Positions 23,146 through 33,799 of a stretch of DNA of 64,000 nucleotides are shown here, piece after piece. The stretch's first letter is position 1. Every line of letters begins with the position of its first letter. The notes beneath the pieces were generated by a model. The model saw nothing but the letters and a program-made list of their open reading frames with translations. It ran no database searches and was not told the origin of the DNA. Source of the stretch: Ephemerocybe angulata (Eukaryota > Basidiomycota > Agaricomycetes > Agaricales > Psathyrellaceae); the NCBI GenBank assembly GCA_013368325.1, contig JAACJK010000115.1:186001-250000 (forward strand), in the 5' to 3' direction. The position numbers and the translations under genes are program-made.

Positions 23146-24806
23146 CTAATACGCCAAGGACATAATGGTTATCAAATGAGATCCTGTTATAACAGCAGCC
23201 CGTCCAGTTGATGGGCAATAGGAAAGGCTTGAATTCTGAAAATCGGCGCCGAATTGGAGGACCTTGAAGACATGCTTCGTGCAATTCATATCCGCTGACC
23301 GAGCATCATCGCCTACCGAGTGAACAACGCCGACTGTGGGTGGCCCAGTGCCTCTTGGCCGATTGACCATGGCGGCAAAGTTGCCACAAAGAGTGCGATA
23401 AGGCATATCCTTGTGGAGGACGTGGATGGAATCCATGGTGGACCAGGACTGGGAGCTTTTTCTGTACCTCTCTGCCCCGGCTGTCACGATAACATCAAGG
23501 ACAGCGCGCTCCACTGTGACCTTCTCCTCACGCCAATGAAGAACGGTGTACTCCAGCGCGTCTGGTGGGAAGGAATACCAAGCAGACGGGAGGAAGATGT
23601 GGTCGGGCCAAACACTTCGCTCATCTGGTCGGATCGTATTGAAGTCAATGCTATCCGCGAGCTCTTCTGAAAAAAGTGCAGAGAGGTCCAGTGAGGAAGG
23701 CGACTCCAGGGGCTTGAGTGGGGGTATGGTCCATACGCCAATATCTGGACCCACCCAGGCAATAATCAGGTTTCCGTTCGTAGTTATCTAGAGTCTGGAG
23801 TCAAATGGGGAAAGGAGGGAGGGCACTGTGGGTCACACACCTTCGCCACGTCGCTACCACGACTCTGGATGGCGATATATCTCGATTCCACGAAGTCCCA
23901 CACAATTATTCCCTTACTAAAAACGCACACGAGGTTGTTGCCCTGTAGCCAAAAATCTCCTGGCAGGTCCTGGATGTTCACTCGGAGATTTGCGATTTCG
24001 CGGATTGAACAAACGTTTGGCAAAGGCCCAACTTCGTAGACACAGATGCTTCATGTAGAAGAGGTGCGTTGCAAGTCAGTTCAAAGTCAATTATCATCGA
24101 TAGATTATCTGGAGCATATAAGTTGACTTACTCCATTGGAGTGATTTCAATTGTCGCGAAGCGAAAACTGGTGATGTCGACTGCCTTTGGTGCTGACATA
24201 TCCCAGATGATTCCGCCATGCGTCGTTCGCATGATAGAGATCGGCTGCAACCTGTCATGCATGGTATCCCATGGCACCTTGCCGGTTTGACCCATGTCCC
24301 AAAGACAAATGGTCCTCAAGCTTTGGGTCATGCCGAGAACGTATCGCCCCCCAGGAACAATATACACATCCTCAAAACTAGGTTCATTGTTGAGTTCGAG
24401 GTGGATTTTCTTTTGAAGTAGGTTACGGCTTGCATCTGCGTCTTCGTCTCCGGATGCTGTGTTGCTGCGCGATTCCAGGGCAAAGCTCGCGCTCCGCCTC
24501 CAAGGCTCTAGCGCCGCACGTTGTAACTCAGGAAGGTCCATATCCTCCAGGGGGTGGTAGGATGGTTCGAATAGTTGATTGAGACGGCAGGTAGCGCGCA
24601 ACGCAGCTTCCCATACATGTCTCTGGTTTACGGCGATGCGAATGGAGCTGCACGTCTATAGATTGTGAGCAGTATGCCCGATGAATGTCCGAAATGTGTC
24701 GCACCTGGCCCAAACTGAGCACATCTGGCGCGTGAAGCTCTCGAATAATGCGGAGGTGGAGTTCCAGCGGCAGCGCCAAGATGCCTTGGGACAGATCTGT
24801 GGCCAT
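23146..24806 (-). CDS. F-box protein, family 1, copy 7
   Basis: ATG 24806 opens MATDLSQGILALPLELHLRI and HAPDVLSLGQV. Exon 2 (about 24655-24128) has LNQLFEPSYHPLEDMDLPEL, VYIVPGGRYVLGMTQSLRTI and SAPKAVDITSFRFAT. Exon 3 has VCSIREIANLRVNIQDLPGD, FWLQGNNLVCVFSKGIIVWD and SRYIAIQSRGSD. Exon 4 has NLIIAWVGPDIGVWTIPPLK, PPDALEYTVLHW, MPYRTLCGNFAAMV and LSYCPSTGRAAVI, ending IMSLAY at 23146. No interruption is seen. It is close to copies 6 and 8 on the same strand, so copies 5-8 form a second tandem array, transcribed leftward, opposite to copies 2-4. Confidence 0.85.
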
Positions 24807-25029
24807 GATGGTGGTTCGAAAGGAACTTAGGAAGAGGGCCACGCGGAACGTTAGCTTGAGCCTTGGATGCTGATGCCATCACACCCGACTGACCCGGACT
24901 TGGAGTCCATTTGGAGGCCATTAAGCGCTCGCTGAACATACTCGCTGCAGTGAGTTGCAGCCCTCGTATGGAGAAACAGATCCTCAAAGAAGTGCTTGAA
25001 CTGTGCGTGTGTGATACGTTACAGGTCTA

Positions 25030-26691
25030 CTACAACAAAGCAATTAGAATGATCTCCTTTTTCCTCGTGGATTTACGGTTAAAGGGTATGTACGCAACTC
25101 GTCCAGTAGGTGGGCAATGAGAAAAATCGTCTACGCGGGTAACACCGAGATCCTTAAAGGCGTACTGAACGTCGTCCACATCCCTCAGTTGCAAACCATT
25201 CTTTACCCAATGAAAGATGCCCGTTCTGATTCCCCCGGGATAGGACTTCCGCCATATAATTGTGTCCAGGCACAGGTTGCCGCAAATGGTGCGATAAGCG
25301 TTGCCACAAATTTCGTCGTGATCGGACATGAATTCCACAGGGTGCGAAGACGAGATCGGAGTTTGTCGAGTGCTGCTCCCTGTAATGTCAACGAGAAAGC
25401 GCTCAATTTTGAGCACATTCTGACCATGAATAACGGCAGCATATTCCAGAGCAGTTGCCGCATCTGAATAGAAAGAGAATGGGAGGTAGATGGTATCCGG
25501 CCAGTCGAGGTTGTCGTTTTTCCTCATTGTGCCGAAATCGATTGAAACCGGAAAACCTTCTGAAAGAAGCTCTCGGAGCTCGAGGGAAGTGGGCTCTATG
25601 GGCTTGAGTGGCGGTATGGTCCACACGCCGACGTTACGGTAGTCGATGGCGATTATCAGGTTTCCTCTCGTAGCCACCTGCAGCTGAAGTGAGATTGGAA
25701 AGGGAGGATAGAACCCATTAAGTGACATACCGCGTCCACGATGCCACTCGTTTTAATGGCAGTATACGTCGATTGAATGAAGTCCCATACAACTATACCC
25801 TCACGAAAGTGGAACACTGCAAGGCTATCTCCTTGCATCCAGAACCCAACTAAGTAGAGCTCAGGAGAGATACGCTGATTCGGAAGGCTCGCGATTTCGC
25901 GGATTGAGCAAACATCCGGCAGAGGTCCAACCTCAAAGACACGGAAGTATCTAGTCAAAAGCAGTCAGCTGGAATGGAAATTAATAGAAGACACCGTCCT
26001 TTACTTACTCATTCTTATTCTCGACCGTGGCAAAACGAAAACTTGCAACGGTGGCAGCCGCTGGGGCTGTCATATCCCAAATCTGTGACATGGGCGTACT
26101 AACCCTGACGATGGAAGAGAAGCTCAACCTGTTGGGCCTGCTATCCCAAGACCCCTTTCCAGTTTGCCTTATGTCCCAAAGACAGATATACCTCGTGGAC
26201 TTGCCGAGGACGTATCGCCCTCCAGGGACAATACACACCTCATCGAGATCATAGGGAATGCCATGATCGCCCTCGAGCTTGATTCGCTTTTGTAGCCTGT
26301 TCAAGCGCCTAGTGGCTACATTTTTGCCTCTGGAAGGGTTGTCGCTTGGAAGTTCCCATGTAAAGCTCGCACTCCGCATCCAAGGCTCCAGCGCCGCGCG
26401 TTGCAGTTTGAGAATATCCAAATCTTCGATCGGGTGGTAAGATGGTTCGAAGAGTTGGTTGAGTCGACAGGTAGCGCGTAGCATAGCTTCCCAGACGTCT
26501 CTCTGGTTCACTGCGCTGCGAATGGTTCTGCACGTCTGAAGAAAGCTGTGAGTTTGCAATTCTGGTGAAGTTAAATGTGTCTGTCGCACCTGGCCCAAAC
26601 TGAGCACATCTGGCGCGTACAGTTCCTGCATGATGCAGAGGAAGAGCTCCAGCGGTAGATTCAGCATGCGTCGAGAGATGTTTTCGCTCAT
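25030..26691 (-). CDS. F-box protein, family 1, copy 8
   Basis: ATG 26691 opens MSENISRRMLNLPLELFLCI and YAPDVLSLGQV. Exon 2 has VNQRDVWEAMLRATCRLNQL, LQRAALEPWMRSASF, CIVPGGRYVLGKSTRYICLW and MTAPAAATVASFRFAT. Exon 3 has FEVGPLPDVCSIREIASL, FWMQGDSLAVFHFREGIVVW and YTAIKTSG. Exon 4 starts VATRGNLIIAIDYRNVGVWT and has AYRTICGNLCLD and FSHCPPTGRVAYIP; the ending IILIALL differs from the usual IMSLAY, with TAG at 25030-25032. The last exon has drifted faster than the first two: the ALEYA segment is followed by a shortened strand. The left LTR of a retroelement starts about 100 bases upstream of the ATG, so its promoter region may be altered. Confidence 0.8.
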
Positions 26692-26744
26692 GATGGTGGT
26701 TCGAAAGGAAGAGGGCCACGCGTCACCCTGGTAGGTGAGTGCAT

Positions 26745-26785
26745 ATATATGTGTGCACTGTGTGTGTGTGGGTGTGTGTGTGTAT
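26745..26785. repeat. GT/ATGT microsatellite
   Basis: Roughly 40 bases of TATATGTGTG and GTGTGTGT with single interruptions, immediately left of the LTR that starts at 26795 and upstream of F-box copy 8. Confidence 0.8.
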
Positions 26786-26794
26786 GACCGAGCA

Positions 26795-27020
26795 TGTAAC
26801 GAGGGGTCCTTCGAAGCCCCTGATAGCCATAGACGCCATTTGTATTTGTTTGGATCGGAAGCCTCCGCCGCCAGCATAGCACGACGGCGGAGCCTTCTTC
26901 CTTTCCCTTAGCCCATACTTTACCTTAGTCACACACGTACCGAGTCGTTCCAATATACTTATTGGTCTTGCTCACTGCGTGTTCCTGTCTAGGGTGATAA
27001 CAGGGCTACCACCCCTTACA
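26795..27020. repeat. Left LTR (226 bp) of a small LTR retroelement
   Basis: It begins TGTAACGAGGGGTC and ends ACCACCCCTTACA, so it has TG...CA ends inside a 5-bp inverted TGTAA/TTACA. It matches the right copy at 28545-28769 with roughly 6% differences counted by eye. It contains an inverted repeat CTCCGCCGCC...GACGGCGGAG. The first internal bases after it (CTTTTTTGAGC) do not show a TGG-type tRNA primer site. Confidence 0.85.
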
Positions 27021-27173
27021 CTTTTTTGAGCATCCAAGAGTCTTTTGACTCAAGTATACTCAGAATCATCGTCACTTTCTCTATCGGGACCACCCCAGTA
27101 CTATAGGCTTTCGGGCCTCTCTCTATCTCTTTTCCTTTTCTTTCTTTCTCTCTTCTTCACCTGGCACGACATC

Positions 27174-28295
27174 ATGCCAGCAGGCTTCGTCCCCGGGGGT
27201 CCGTTTGGGAAGATGACGATGACGATGGGCAACGGAACGACGACTTCGTCAGTGCCCGCTGATCCGCACGAGTGGATCATCGCGACATTCACATCGCACG
27301 TCCGGCGCTACATGAGTCGGGAGCGTGCGGGTACCATCCGCACTGCGATACGGAAAGCGATCGACACGGGCGACTGCAGCGAACATGACAACCTCCAGGT
27401 CTTCACCAAGCTACTCTCGGAGTGGGAACGTTCCACTCGCAATTTGCCAGCAAAGCCGTCGACCACCATGACCGGAATAAGGGGGAGTGTTGCTGCCCCC
27501 TCGTCACCATCTCCACCGTCCCCGGTGGAAGAGCGGCTGATCACGAGTGTGGTAGCGTTGGGGGAAGGGTTGGAGAAGATGCAGGAGGAGCTGGATCGAC
27601 TCTCGAACGAGGTGTTGACCCTCCGATCGAGGACCGAGGAGGTGCAGGACATCGCGTCGAAGGAGGCACATTCCCTTCGTACGTCGATGGTGGAAGCGCA
27701 GGACGTCACAGATAGGGAGTTTGCTGAGGTGAACCGCAGCCTTGTTGCACTCGCCAACTCCCGTGCAGCCCGTGACGCGCAGGTCAATGCGGTCAAGGCG
27801 GAGGTTGTGCAGACCAAGAGCCTCGCCAACTGTGCAAAGCGCCATACCGACGACCTCCGCCTCCAGGTCGACGAGCTTGCAGCTGTGTCTCGAGTGCGCA
27901 ACAAGAATATCGACGCACTTGATGCACGAATCGCCGAGCTCCAGTCTGCTTCACCTGCCAACAGCCAAGCTTCCGAGCTTGAGCTGTCCTTCAACCAACG
28001 GATCGACGCGCTTGACGCACGGGTTGCCGAGATCCAATCCGCTTCGCATGTCCCATCGCCTCCACAATCTCAGCCTCTACTGCCCCCTCCATCAGCTGTT
28101 TACTCGCGCAGCAGGAAAAGGCCACCTCACCATCGGTCACGTCCAGTCCGGCAGCACAAGCGCGTGCCGCCGCATGGTGCACCTGTTTTCCGGCCTTTGC
28201 ACGGCACATACCCCATTGGCCAGTGCCCTCTCTGCTGCAGCCCCTTGTTCGTCCCTCACCCGGCCTTCCGTGGACGTCGCATGGCTATGTGTTGA
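27174..28295 (+). CDS. Gag-like coiled-coil protein of the LTR element
   Basis: 373 residues from ATG 27174 (the frame is open from 27045, but the preceding part is pyrimidine-tract translation). About residues 20-90 form a helical N-terminal domain (HEWIIATFTSHVRRYMSRER, AIRKAIDTGDCS). After a Ser/Pro linker, residues 118-295 are a long coiled coil with heptads (LEKMQEELDRLSNEVLTLRS, IDALDARIAELQSAS repeated as IDALDARVAEIQSAS). The C-terminus is basic with several Cys and His (GQCPLCCSPLFVPHP) but does not fit a CCHC knuckle. A capsid-forming role is inferred only from its place between LTRs; no gag family was recognised. It may instead be a captured host coiled-coil gene. Confidence 0.6.
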   Translation: MPAGFVPGGPFGKMTMTMGNGTTTSSVPADPHEWIIATFTSHVRRYMSRERAGTIRTAIRKAIDTGDCSEHDNLQVFTKLLSEWERSTRNLPAKPSTTMTGIRGSVAAPSSPSPPSPVEERLITSVVALGEGLEKMQEELDRLSNEVLTLRSRTEEVQDIASKEAHSLRTSMVEAQDVTDREFAEVNRSLVALANSRAARDAQVNAVKAEVVQTKSLANCAKRHTDDLRLQVDELAAVSRVRNKNIDALDARIAELQSASPANSQASELELSFNQRIDALDARVAEIQSASHVPSPPQSQPLLPPPSAVYSRSRKRPPHHRSRPVRQHKRVPPHGAPVFRPLHGTYPIGQCPLCCSPLFVPHPAFRGRRMAMC

Positions 28296-28531
28296 GTACT
28301 TTACTTTATTTGCTTTGATTAATACTTGGCGTTTATCGATTATCATGGGCACTCACGGACACTACGCACTTTTGCTGTTTGTGCACACTTTCAATATGGC
28401 GGATTTTTTTTTCTTTTACTTCTACATTACATTCATGATTCAGGTTGTTTATACCAGCCATCAGCCTCCCCCTTCACCCATGGGCTTCTCAGTCCTTTCG
28501 TTTCTTCTATTTTGTGACCTGTATGCCAGGT

Positions 28532-28544
28532 CAAAGGGGGAGAG
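28532..28544 (+). promoter_or_regulatory. Polypurine tract of the LTR element
   Basis: CAAAGGGGGAGAG directly abuts the TG of the right LTR. This is where plus-strand DNA synthesis is primed in LTR retroelements, and it fixes the element's orientation as plus. Confidence 0.75.
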
Positions 28545-28769
28545 TGTAACGAGGGGTCATTCGAAGCCCCTAGCCCATTGACGCCATTTGTATTTGTTTG
28601 GATCAGAAGCCTCCGCCGCCAGCATAGCACGACGGCGGAGCCTTCTTCCTTTCCTTTAGCCCATACTTTACCCCTGTCGTACACGTTATAGAGTCGTTCC
28701 AATATACTTATTGGTCTTGCTCACTGCGTGTTCCCGGCTAGGGTGATAACAGGGCTACCACCCCTTACA
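28545..28769. repeat. Right LTR (225 bp)
   Basis: It begins TGTAACGAGGGGTC and ends CCACCCCTTACA. Compared with the left copy it has about a dozen substitutions and a 2-base indel near its base 30, so the insertion is not very recent. Confidence 0.85.
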
Positions 28770-29865
28770 CTTTGCACTACCAACCCATCAACGACAACCA
28801 CGGAAAGACGCACCTCTATAACCCCGCCACCACAGCCAAGGTAAGGTGAAGTGAAGTGAAGCGACGCACAATAACGATTCAGACTCAAGGTCAACCAGAG
28901 TCGCAAGCTGCCGCCCATCGACTCCACAGAACGGGGCCATGGAGGGTAAGCGAAGGAAATTGAAAGGTCGCTCCAGGATGTTGTTCGCTAACAGAATGTA
29001 TGCGCTCCCTCGTCGCTCTCAGGACAATCTTCCTCCGAATTAGAAATAGAATGGTCTATCTGGATGCTCGACTATCACATTTCGTTTGACCTTCAAGAGC
29101 TTGATACACAACTTGAGAACGCAGCGCGCCATTGGCGCCCCATCAAAATGAATTGAAGTACGCCGTGAAGGACTTTGACTTCACCAACATTATCCACCAC
29201 GGTCGACTCAACGCCCCCGATCGCGAAAGCCCAAGCCTGCCCCCTGGGCCCTCTTCGTCTCGCCACGAGTGGTCAACTGCGAAGAGACGAAAAACAACCA
29301 AACCCGCGCAGGCTTCCCGAGTCTAACCTCTCCGCACCAAACCAAACCAAACCTCCCAAATTCAAGAAACCCAAATCACATTCAAACCAATCATAAATTC
29401 ATCGAAAACAATATCCTATGGCTACAGTGGTATGACAATGAGAACGAACACAGGTATAACGATAAGCAGTCAGTCGAGCCGAACTTCGGAACTACGGAAC
29501 GAAGGGGGTGTAAGTATGCATGCAATGTAATAGAGAAAGAAAGGAAGGAAGGAAGGAAGGAAGGAAGGAATGAGGGGGGAGGGGAGAGAGGGGCGCTGCC
29601 CAAGACGAGGGGGTATTAAATACAGATCCGGGACCTAGGCTACATACGAGAGACGAGAACGAGACACGAGACGAGACACGAGACGAGACACGAGACGATA
29701 ATAAGGCTACAGTGGTACGAGACCGATGAGACGAGACGAGACGAAGACACACATAAAACATAAAACACACAACAAAGTCATGAAGACAACACAGTCATGA
29801 ATCAAAGCACAACCAAAACACACACCACTCACGAACCTCTCCATCGACGGACGCAGCGACGCACT
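28770..29865. other. Intergenic stretch with microsatellites
   Basis: About 1.1 kb downstream of the LTR element. It contains the 29273-29390 segment repeated at 22834-22925, an (AAGG)n run at about 29540-29572 and a GAGACACGAGAC minisatellite at about 29650-29698. An open frame at 29132-29326 shows no motif. Part of it must be the 3' flank of the HMG-box gene that ends at 29866. Confidence 0.5.
29540..29698. repeat. AAGG and GAGACACGA tandem repeats
   Basis: Seven or so AAGG units (29540-29572) are followed, after about 75 bases, by four GAGACACGA/GAGACGA units. The unit is perfect enough to be a slippage-prone minisatellite. Confidence 0.75.
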
Positions 29866-32146
29866 CTAACACTCCACATACTGCCCCGCACCATACTCAT
29901 ACCCCATGCCCCCCTCATACTGTCCCTCACCCCCAGCAGTCGCAACATCATACCCGCCCATCAAATACTGCGCATGCTGCTCCGCAAGGTACATCTGCTC
30001 ATACTGCGCCGCCTCCGCCTCCGCCTCCACGTTCGCGAACTCCAACTGGAGACCCCCGTCGTTCTGTTGCTGCTGGTCCCACTGCTGCTGCTGTTGCTGC
30101 TGTTGTTGAACGTGAAGATCGTGCTGTTGTTGAAGGTGAAGATCCTGCGACTGCTGGTGGTGGTGATGCGCCTGCTCCTGCTGATACGCCATCGCGTCCG
30201 GTCCGATATCCAAAGGCCCAAGCGCCTGTGGCGGCAACCCCTGATACAAATCCGACACACTAAAACACCCATTCGGCGTCGCACCCGCGCTTCCACCCAC
30301 ACCCACACCTTCTCCAACACCAACACTCCCATTGCCCCCACCCACGGACCCGGCATCCACGTTCTCCACAAGCGCATCCATCGGCCCCACGCTCTGAGAA
30401 TGCAAATCCGAGTGCCCGCTGAGGAACGAAGGGTTAAACAAGCTGAGATCGGCTTCAGGCAACGCCGAGTCGTCTCTCTGCAATACCATCTCCCCACCGT
30501 TACCCTGCGCCTGCTGTCCGGGCCACGCAAATCCTGCACCATCAAACCCACCCCCAAACGACATGGGTGCGTCCCACCCCCTCTGCTGAGCATGAAGACC
30601 TCCAAACGCCGCTCCGGCGGACGAGGAACGGCGGTGTCCAAGCATCATGCGCTGCTGCTGGCTAATACTGAACCTGGGACCGTTGGCGTGCGCAGAAGCA
30701 GCCAGACCTCCACTCGACGGCGGGGGTAGGAACGGTACCGACGGAATGCTGATATTGCTCCCACCCAGATCCTGGTCCTGTGACGCAGCCTCGAACTCAT
30801 ACGGCGGCGGCGGCGCATCCATCATATAATCGCCCCCGACGCCAGAACTCCAGTCGAATGCGTTAGCGTTACCGGCGTAGTTGGGGAAGTGGTTGTTGGG
30901 GAGGGGCACGGAGGAGGAGCGGCGGTGCATGTAGAGAGGCGTGGCGTTGGGCCCGCCGAAGAGCATCGGGGAGGGGTAGGTCGGCTGTGGGGCGCTCATG
31001 ATCCCGCCGAAGGGGATGCTGCTCGCCGTGCTGGGCGTCTCGCTCCTCCTGTAGTCCTGGGTGTTGCTCAGGTACAAGCCGTGGGTGGACTGGGAGTGCG
31101 ATTGGGAGTGCGAGTGGTGGACTAGGCGCCGCTTCTCGAGGTCCCGGAGCGCCTGTGCGAGCTCTTCGCCCTTTTTGCCCTCGAGCAGGAGCTGGGTGAC
31201 TTCTTCGCACCGGATCTCCTCCTCGAACGTCTGTTCATGCTTATCCTTCTTATCCCCACCCTTCACCCCCTTGCCGTTCGCGCCATTCGCACCGTTCGAG
31301 GTCGTGGATGGAGCGACCTCGCCACCATCCTTCTTCTTGTTCTTGTTGTGCACGGGGCGGAAGCGGTAGTTGGGGTATGCGATCTTGTGCGCGGCCTTTT
31401 CGTGCTTGGCCCGGGTCTCCCAGACTTTCTTTTCGTCGAGCGGGAGGGAGCGCCAGCAGTTGCCTATTGGGGGAGATATTGGTTAGTGGTGTGATAGATG
31501 ATTGGGTGGAACGTGGTGATTGGATGGCGTTCCGAATTCACCGATGGGATGATCAGCTGAGCAGGTATAGCCCATCAGAAGCCCATGAGATAACGAGACA
31601 GGCTTCGTGCGGCAGAAATCCCAAGAATCGAACGACTCTGGGGAGGAGCGCACGGACCACCGCAGACATCGAGAGCTCGAGGAAAGGATAGAGAAACTCA
31701 CCAATGATCTTGGACAAACTCCCATGGTTCGTCTCAATGCTCCCCGGCACATGCTTCTGCCTCACAAAGTCCGCCCTAAACAGCATAAACGCATTCGGCG
31801 GGCGCGGAATATAGCCCTGGCTCCGCCTCTTGCCCGGGGGGCAGCGCTTGCGCGCGGGCGGCGGCGCGGGCGTCTCGCTCGGCGGGAAGAGCTTCGGGAG
31901 GGCGCTCGGCGAGCCGGGCTCGGGCGTCGACGGCGACGACGAGTCGCTCGACTCGTTGAACGTCACGGGCGTCACGTTCGGCGCGAAGCTGATCGGCCGC
32001 GGCGGGAGGTGCGATGTGCCGTGGTTGTGGGAGCTGGGGTTTTGCACGCCGTAGACGCCTGCTTTGGCGGGGGCGAAGACGGAGGAGCGCCGCCGCGTGC
32101 GCGGGGCCATGCCCATGCCGACCGGGATGTTCCGCAGCGCGGGCAT
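29866..32146 (-). CDS. HMG-box transcription factor (MATA_HMG class)
   Basis: Exon 1 (32146-31702) and exon 2 (31463-29866) join in frame as AAGATCATTG/GCAACTGC, giving 680 residues; the 238-base intron splits the DNA-binding domain. The box (about residues 112-185) reads IPRPPNAFMLFRADFVRQKH, SLSKIIGNCWRSLPLDEKK, KHEKAAHKIAYPNYRFRPV, the pattern of fungal sequence-specific HMG proteins such as mating-type and Ste11/Prf1/Pcc1-like regulators. RKRCPPGKRRSQ just before it is a likely nuclear signal. The C-terminal two thirds are low complexity: Ser repeats (HSHSQSHSQS), Gly-rich, and a Gln/His tract near the end (two QQQQ runs at 30060-30165) typical of activation domains. The combination suggests a regulator of sexual development, but which one cannot be told. 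The gene is intact and looks like normal host content amid the repeats. Confidence 0.85.
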
Positions 32147-33290
32147 CGATGAGATCTAGAGAGGAGAAAGTGAAAGCGAAAGCGAGAGTAGAGTAAGAGA
32201 CTGGGAGAGAGGGAGCCGATGATGTCTATGGGTGCAGCGGGGCGAGGGGAATCGAATCAATTGACTGCAGCGCCTTCGCTGGATTTATGTATAAGGGGGC
32301 CATCAATTTCTCGCCGTGTGAGTAAAGCGTATCGGCGATCGGGGCCTTATTCTGCTTTCGGCCCGATCCTTATCCCATTCTGGCTCACCTCCGCCGCCCG
32401 CCCGGCCCCGCCCACACCCCACCCGTCCCCTCGTCCCTCAGCCTCGAAATTGCGGTGTTCTTGACGATGGGAGAGGTGGATTTGGATAGGGCAAGGCATC
32501 CAGGAAAAGAGAGAAACGAGGGCCCCTTTGCAGGACGAATCTGTCCGGCTGTCATCAATCACATCTCCGAATCCCAAAATGAACGCCATCACGAAGGTGC
32601 AGCCTAATCCGGACGCTCGTTTATCGTTCGAAAACGGGCAGCCCTTTATCCTCGCCACCCCATGACCGTCCTCCTCCTTCTCTCCATGCCCGCGGGGTGC
32701 TCTCGAGGGAAATTATACCTTACTCGTGCGTGGCAGAACACGTACAACCATACTTACACCGTGTCTATGGTATATCCGTTCTGCTCCGTTTCTATTCCCT
32801 CGAGCATACGGAGGAAGGGAGGGTTCTCGAGCACCCGCCACCGCCGACGGATTGGGTTAGAGACGAGGGTTCTTGTAACTTTAAAGGAAACTCCATAGCA
32901 TCGTGGTGCGTTGGTAACGTACGCTGTACATACTTCTCAAGTTCTATCCGGGTCTCTTTCTTCATGCTTCGTTGTCGATGGCATCGCCTGCCTTCGTTAC
33001 TCAAGATTACACTCAACTCGCTCCACATCCCAAGCTCTCTCCGGGGCAAGACGCCCACAAGCCAGACAAAGCCTCTCCCTCATCCGTCCAAGCTTGGTCC
33101 AAGCCACCCAACTTCAAACCATCTGCGCCTCGATCATCAGAACCAACACCGCACACAGCACAGGATCGTCTCGAAGCCATGGGCCAACGATCCCGATCCC
33201 CCTCCTTCCTTCATCAGCACCATCATCATACTATCTACGACTGCGCTCGCACAATCAGAACACGAACCCGACACCATCCTTCTGATAGTC
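32147..33290. other. Upstream region of the HMG-box gene
   Basis: About 1.1 kb. Bases 32160-32250 are AG-rich leader sequence of the HMG-box gene. Beyond that the region has a CCGCCCGCCCGGCCCC C-rich patch (about 32390-32425). Open frames such as 32697-33512 plus have no recognised motif and run into repeats, so none is called. Confidence 0.4.
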
Positions 33291-33650
33291 TCACTCACCA
33301 TCGAACATCGAACACCGCGATCGCGCATACAAGATCACTCCTTGTGTAAGATCCCAATTAACGCTCGCTGTCGTCCCATCATCACATCGATCGCGAAACT
33401 TGGAACTCCACGCCAGCCTCTGGACCGTTCAGAGTGGGAGGACATTGTTGGAAAGTTGTCCAACAATGTCCTCCCCACTCGAAACTCTCCAGACGCCCTC
33501 CGGACTACCTGACTCCCTGACTGACTGTCTAGCTCCCACACACACGGTCGACCTGGGTAAACACAGAAGGCACATCGACCTCGCTCGCACCATCCCCGAC
33601 ATCCCACTCGTGCGCTCGCTGTGCTCCCGGCGATGGCGAGACTGTAAACA
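33291..33650. repeat. First copy of a 0.35-kb direct repeat with central hairpin
   Basis: Shared blocks with 33800-34150, in order: CACCGCGATCG, CATACAAGATCACTCCTTGT, GAAACTTGGAACTCCACGCC, the hairpin, GACGCCCTCCGGACTACCTG, GGTCGACCTGGGTAAACACA and CCCCGACATCCCACTCGTGC. Spacing between blocks differs by short indels, and the two copies are about 0.5 kb apart. No coding frame is conserved between the two, which argues for a non-coding repeat. Confidence 0.75.
33432..33480. repeat. Long hairpin in the first repeat copy
   Basis: GAGTGGGAGGACATTGTTGG pairs with CCAACAATGTCCTCCCCACT around a 6-base loop (AAGTTG). The stem is about 21 bp with one bulged base. It lies in the middle of the direct repeat. 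Confidence 0.8.
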
Positions 33651-33799
33651 GTAAGTATGCCTCCTCGTCGCAAGTTGCGGGACGCTCGCTGTCGCGTTGC
33701 GAAGGAAGTTGTGTGGAATGGGTGGTACTAGCGCGACATCGGACACCAAATGAACCCACCCGCAGGCTTGGGAATCGGGATGCTTTCACGATTCACCGG

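Larger units (their letters stand above)
26795..28769 (+). mobile_element. Non-autonomous LTR retroelement with only a gag-like ORF (TR-GAG-like)
   Basis: Two direct repeats of 226 and 225 bp with TG...CA ends enclose 1,524 bases. The right repeat is preceded by the purine tract CAAAGGGGGAGAG, typical of an LTR element read on the plus strand. The only sizeable frame is the coiled-coil protein at 27174-28295; no protease, integrase, reverse transcriptase or RNase H motif is present, and there is no room for them. This matches the layout of TR-GAG elements described in plants. The 5-bp flanks (GAGCA left, CTTTG right) do not match, so the target duplication is lost or the element is recombinant. 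Confidence 0.75.

Noticed and set aside
27742..28581. 279-residue frame overlapping the gag-like ORF
   Set aside because: Shifted frame over the coiled-coil region, running into the LTR; no recognisable domain and a poor start.
29650..29698. CRISPR-like array
   Set aside because: Units of about 9-12 bases without unique spacers in a eukaryotic context; this is a minisatellite.
29797..30729. 310-residue plus-strand open frame rich in Leu/Arg
   Set aside because: It is the antisense of the Gln/His- and Gly-rich tail of the HMG-box gene; CAG-type repeats give long open frames on both strands.
32697..33512. 271-residue plus-strand frame upstream of the HMG-box gene
   Set aside because: Low-complexity Ser/His/Pro composition, runs through the hairpin repeat, and the second repeat copy does not preserve the frame.
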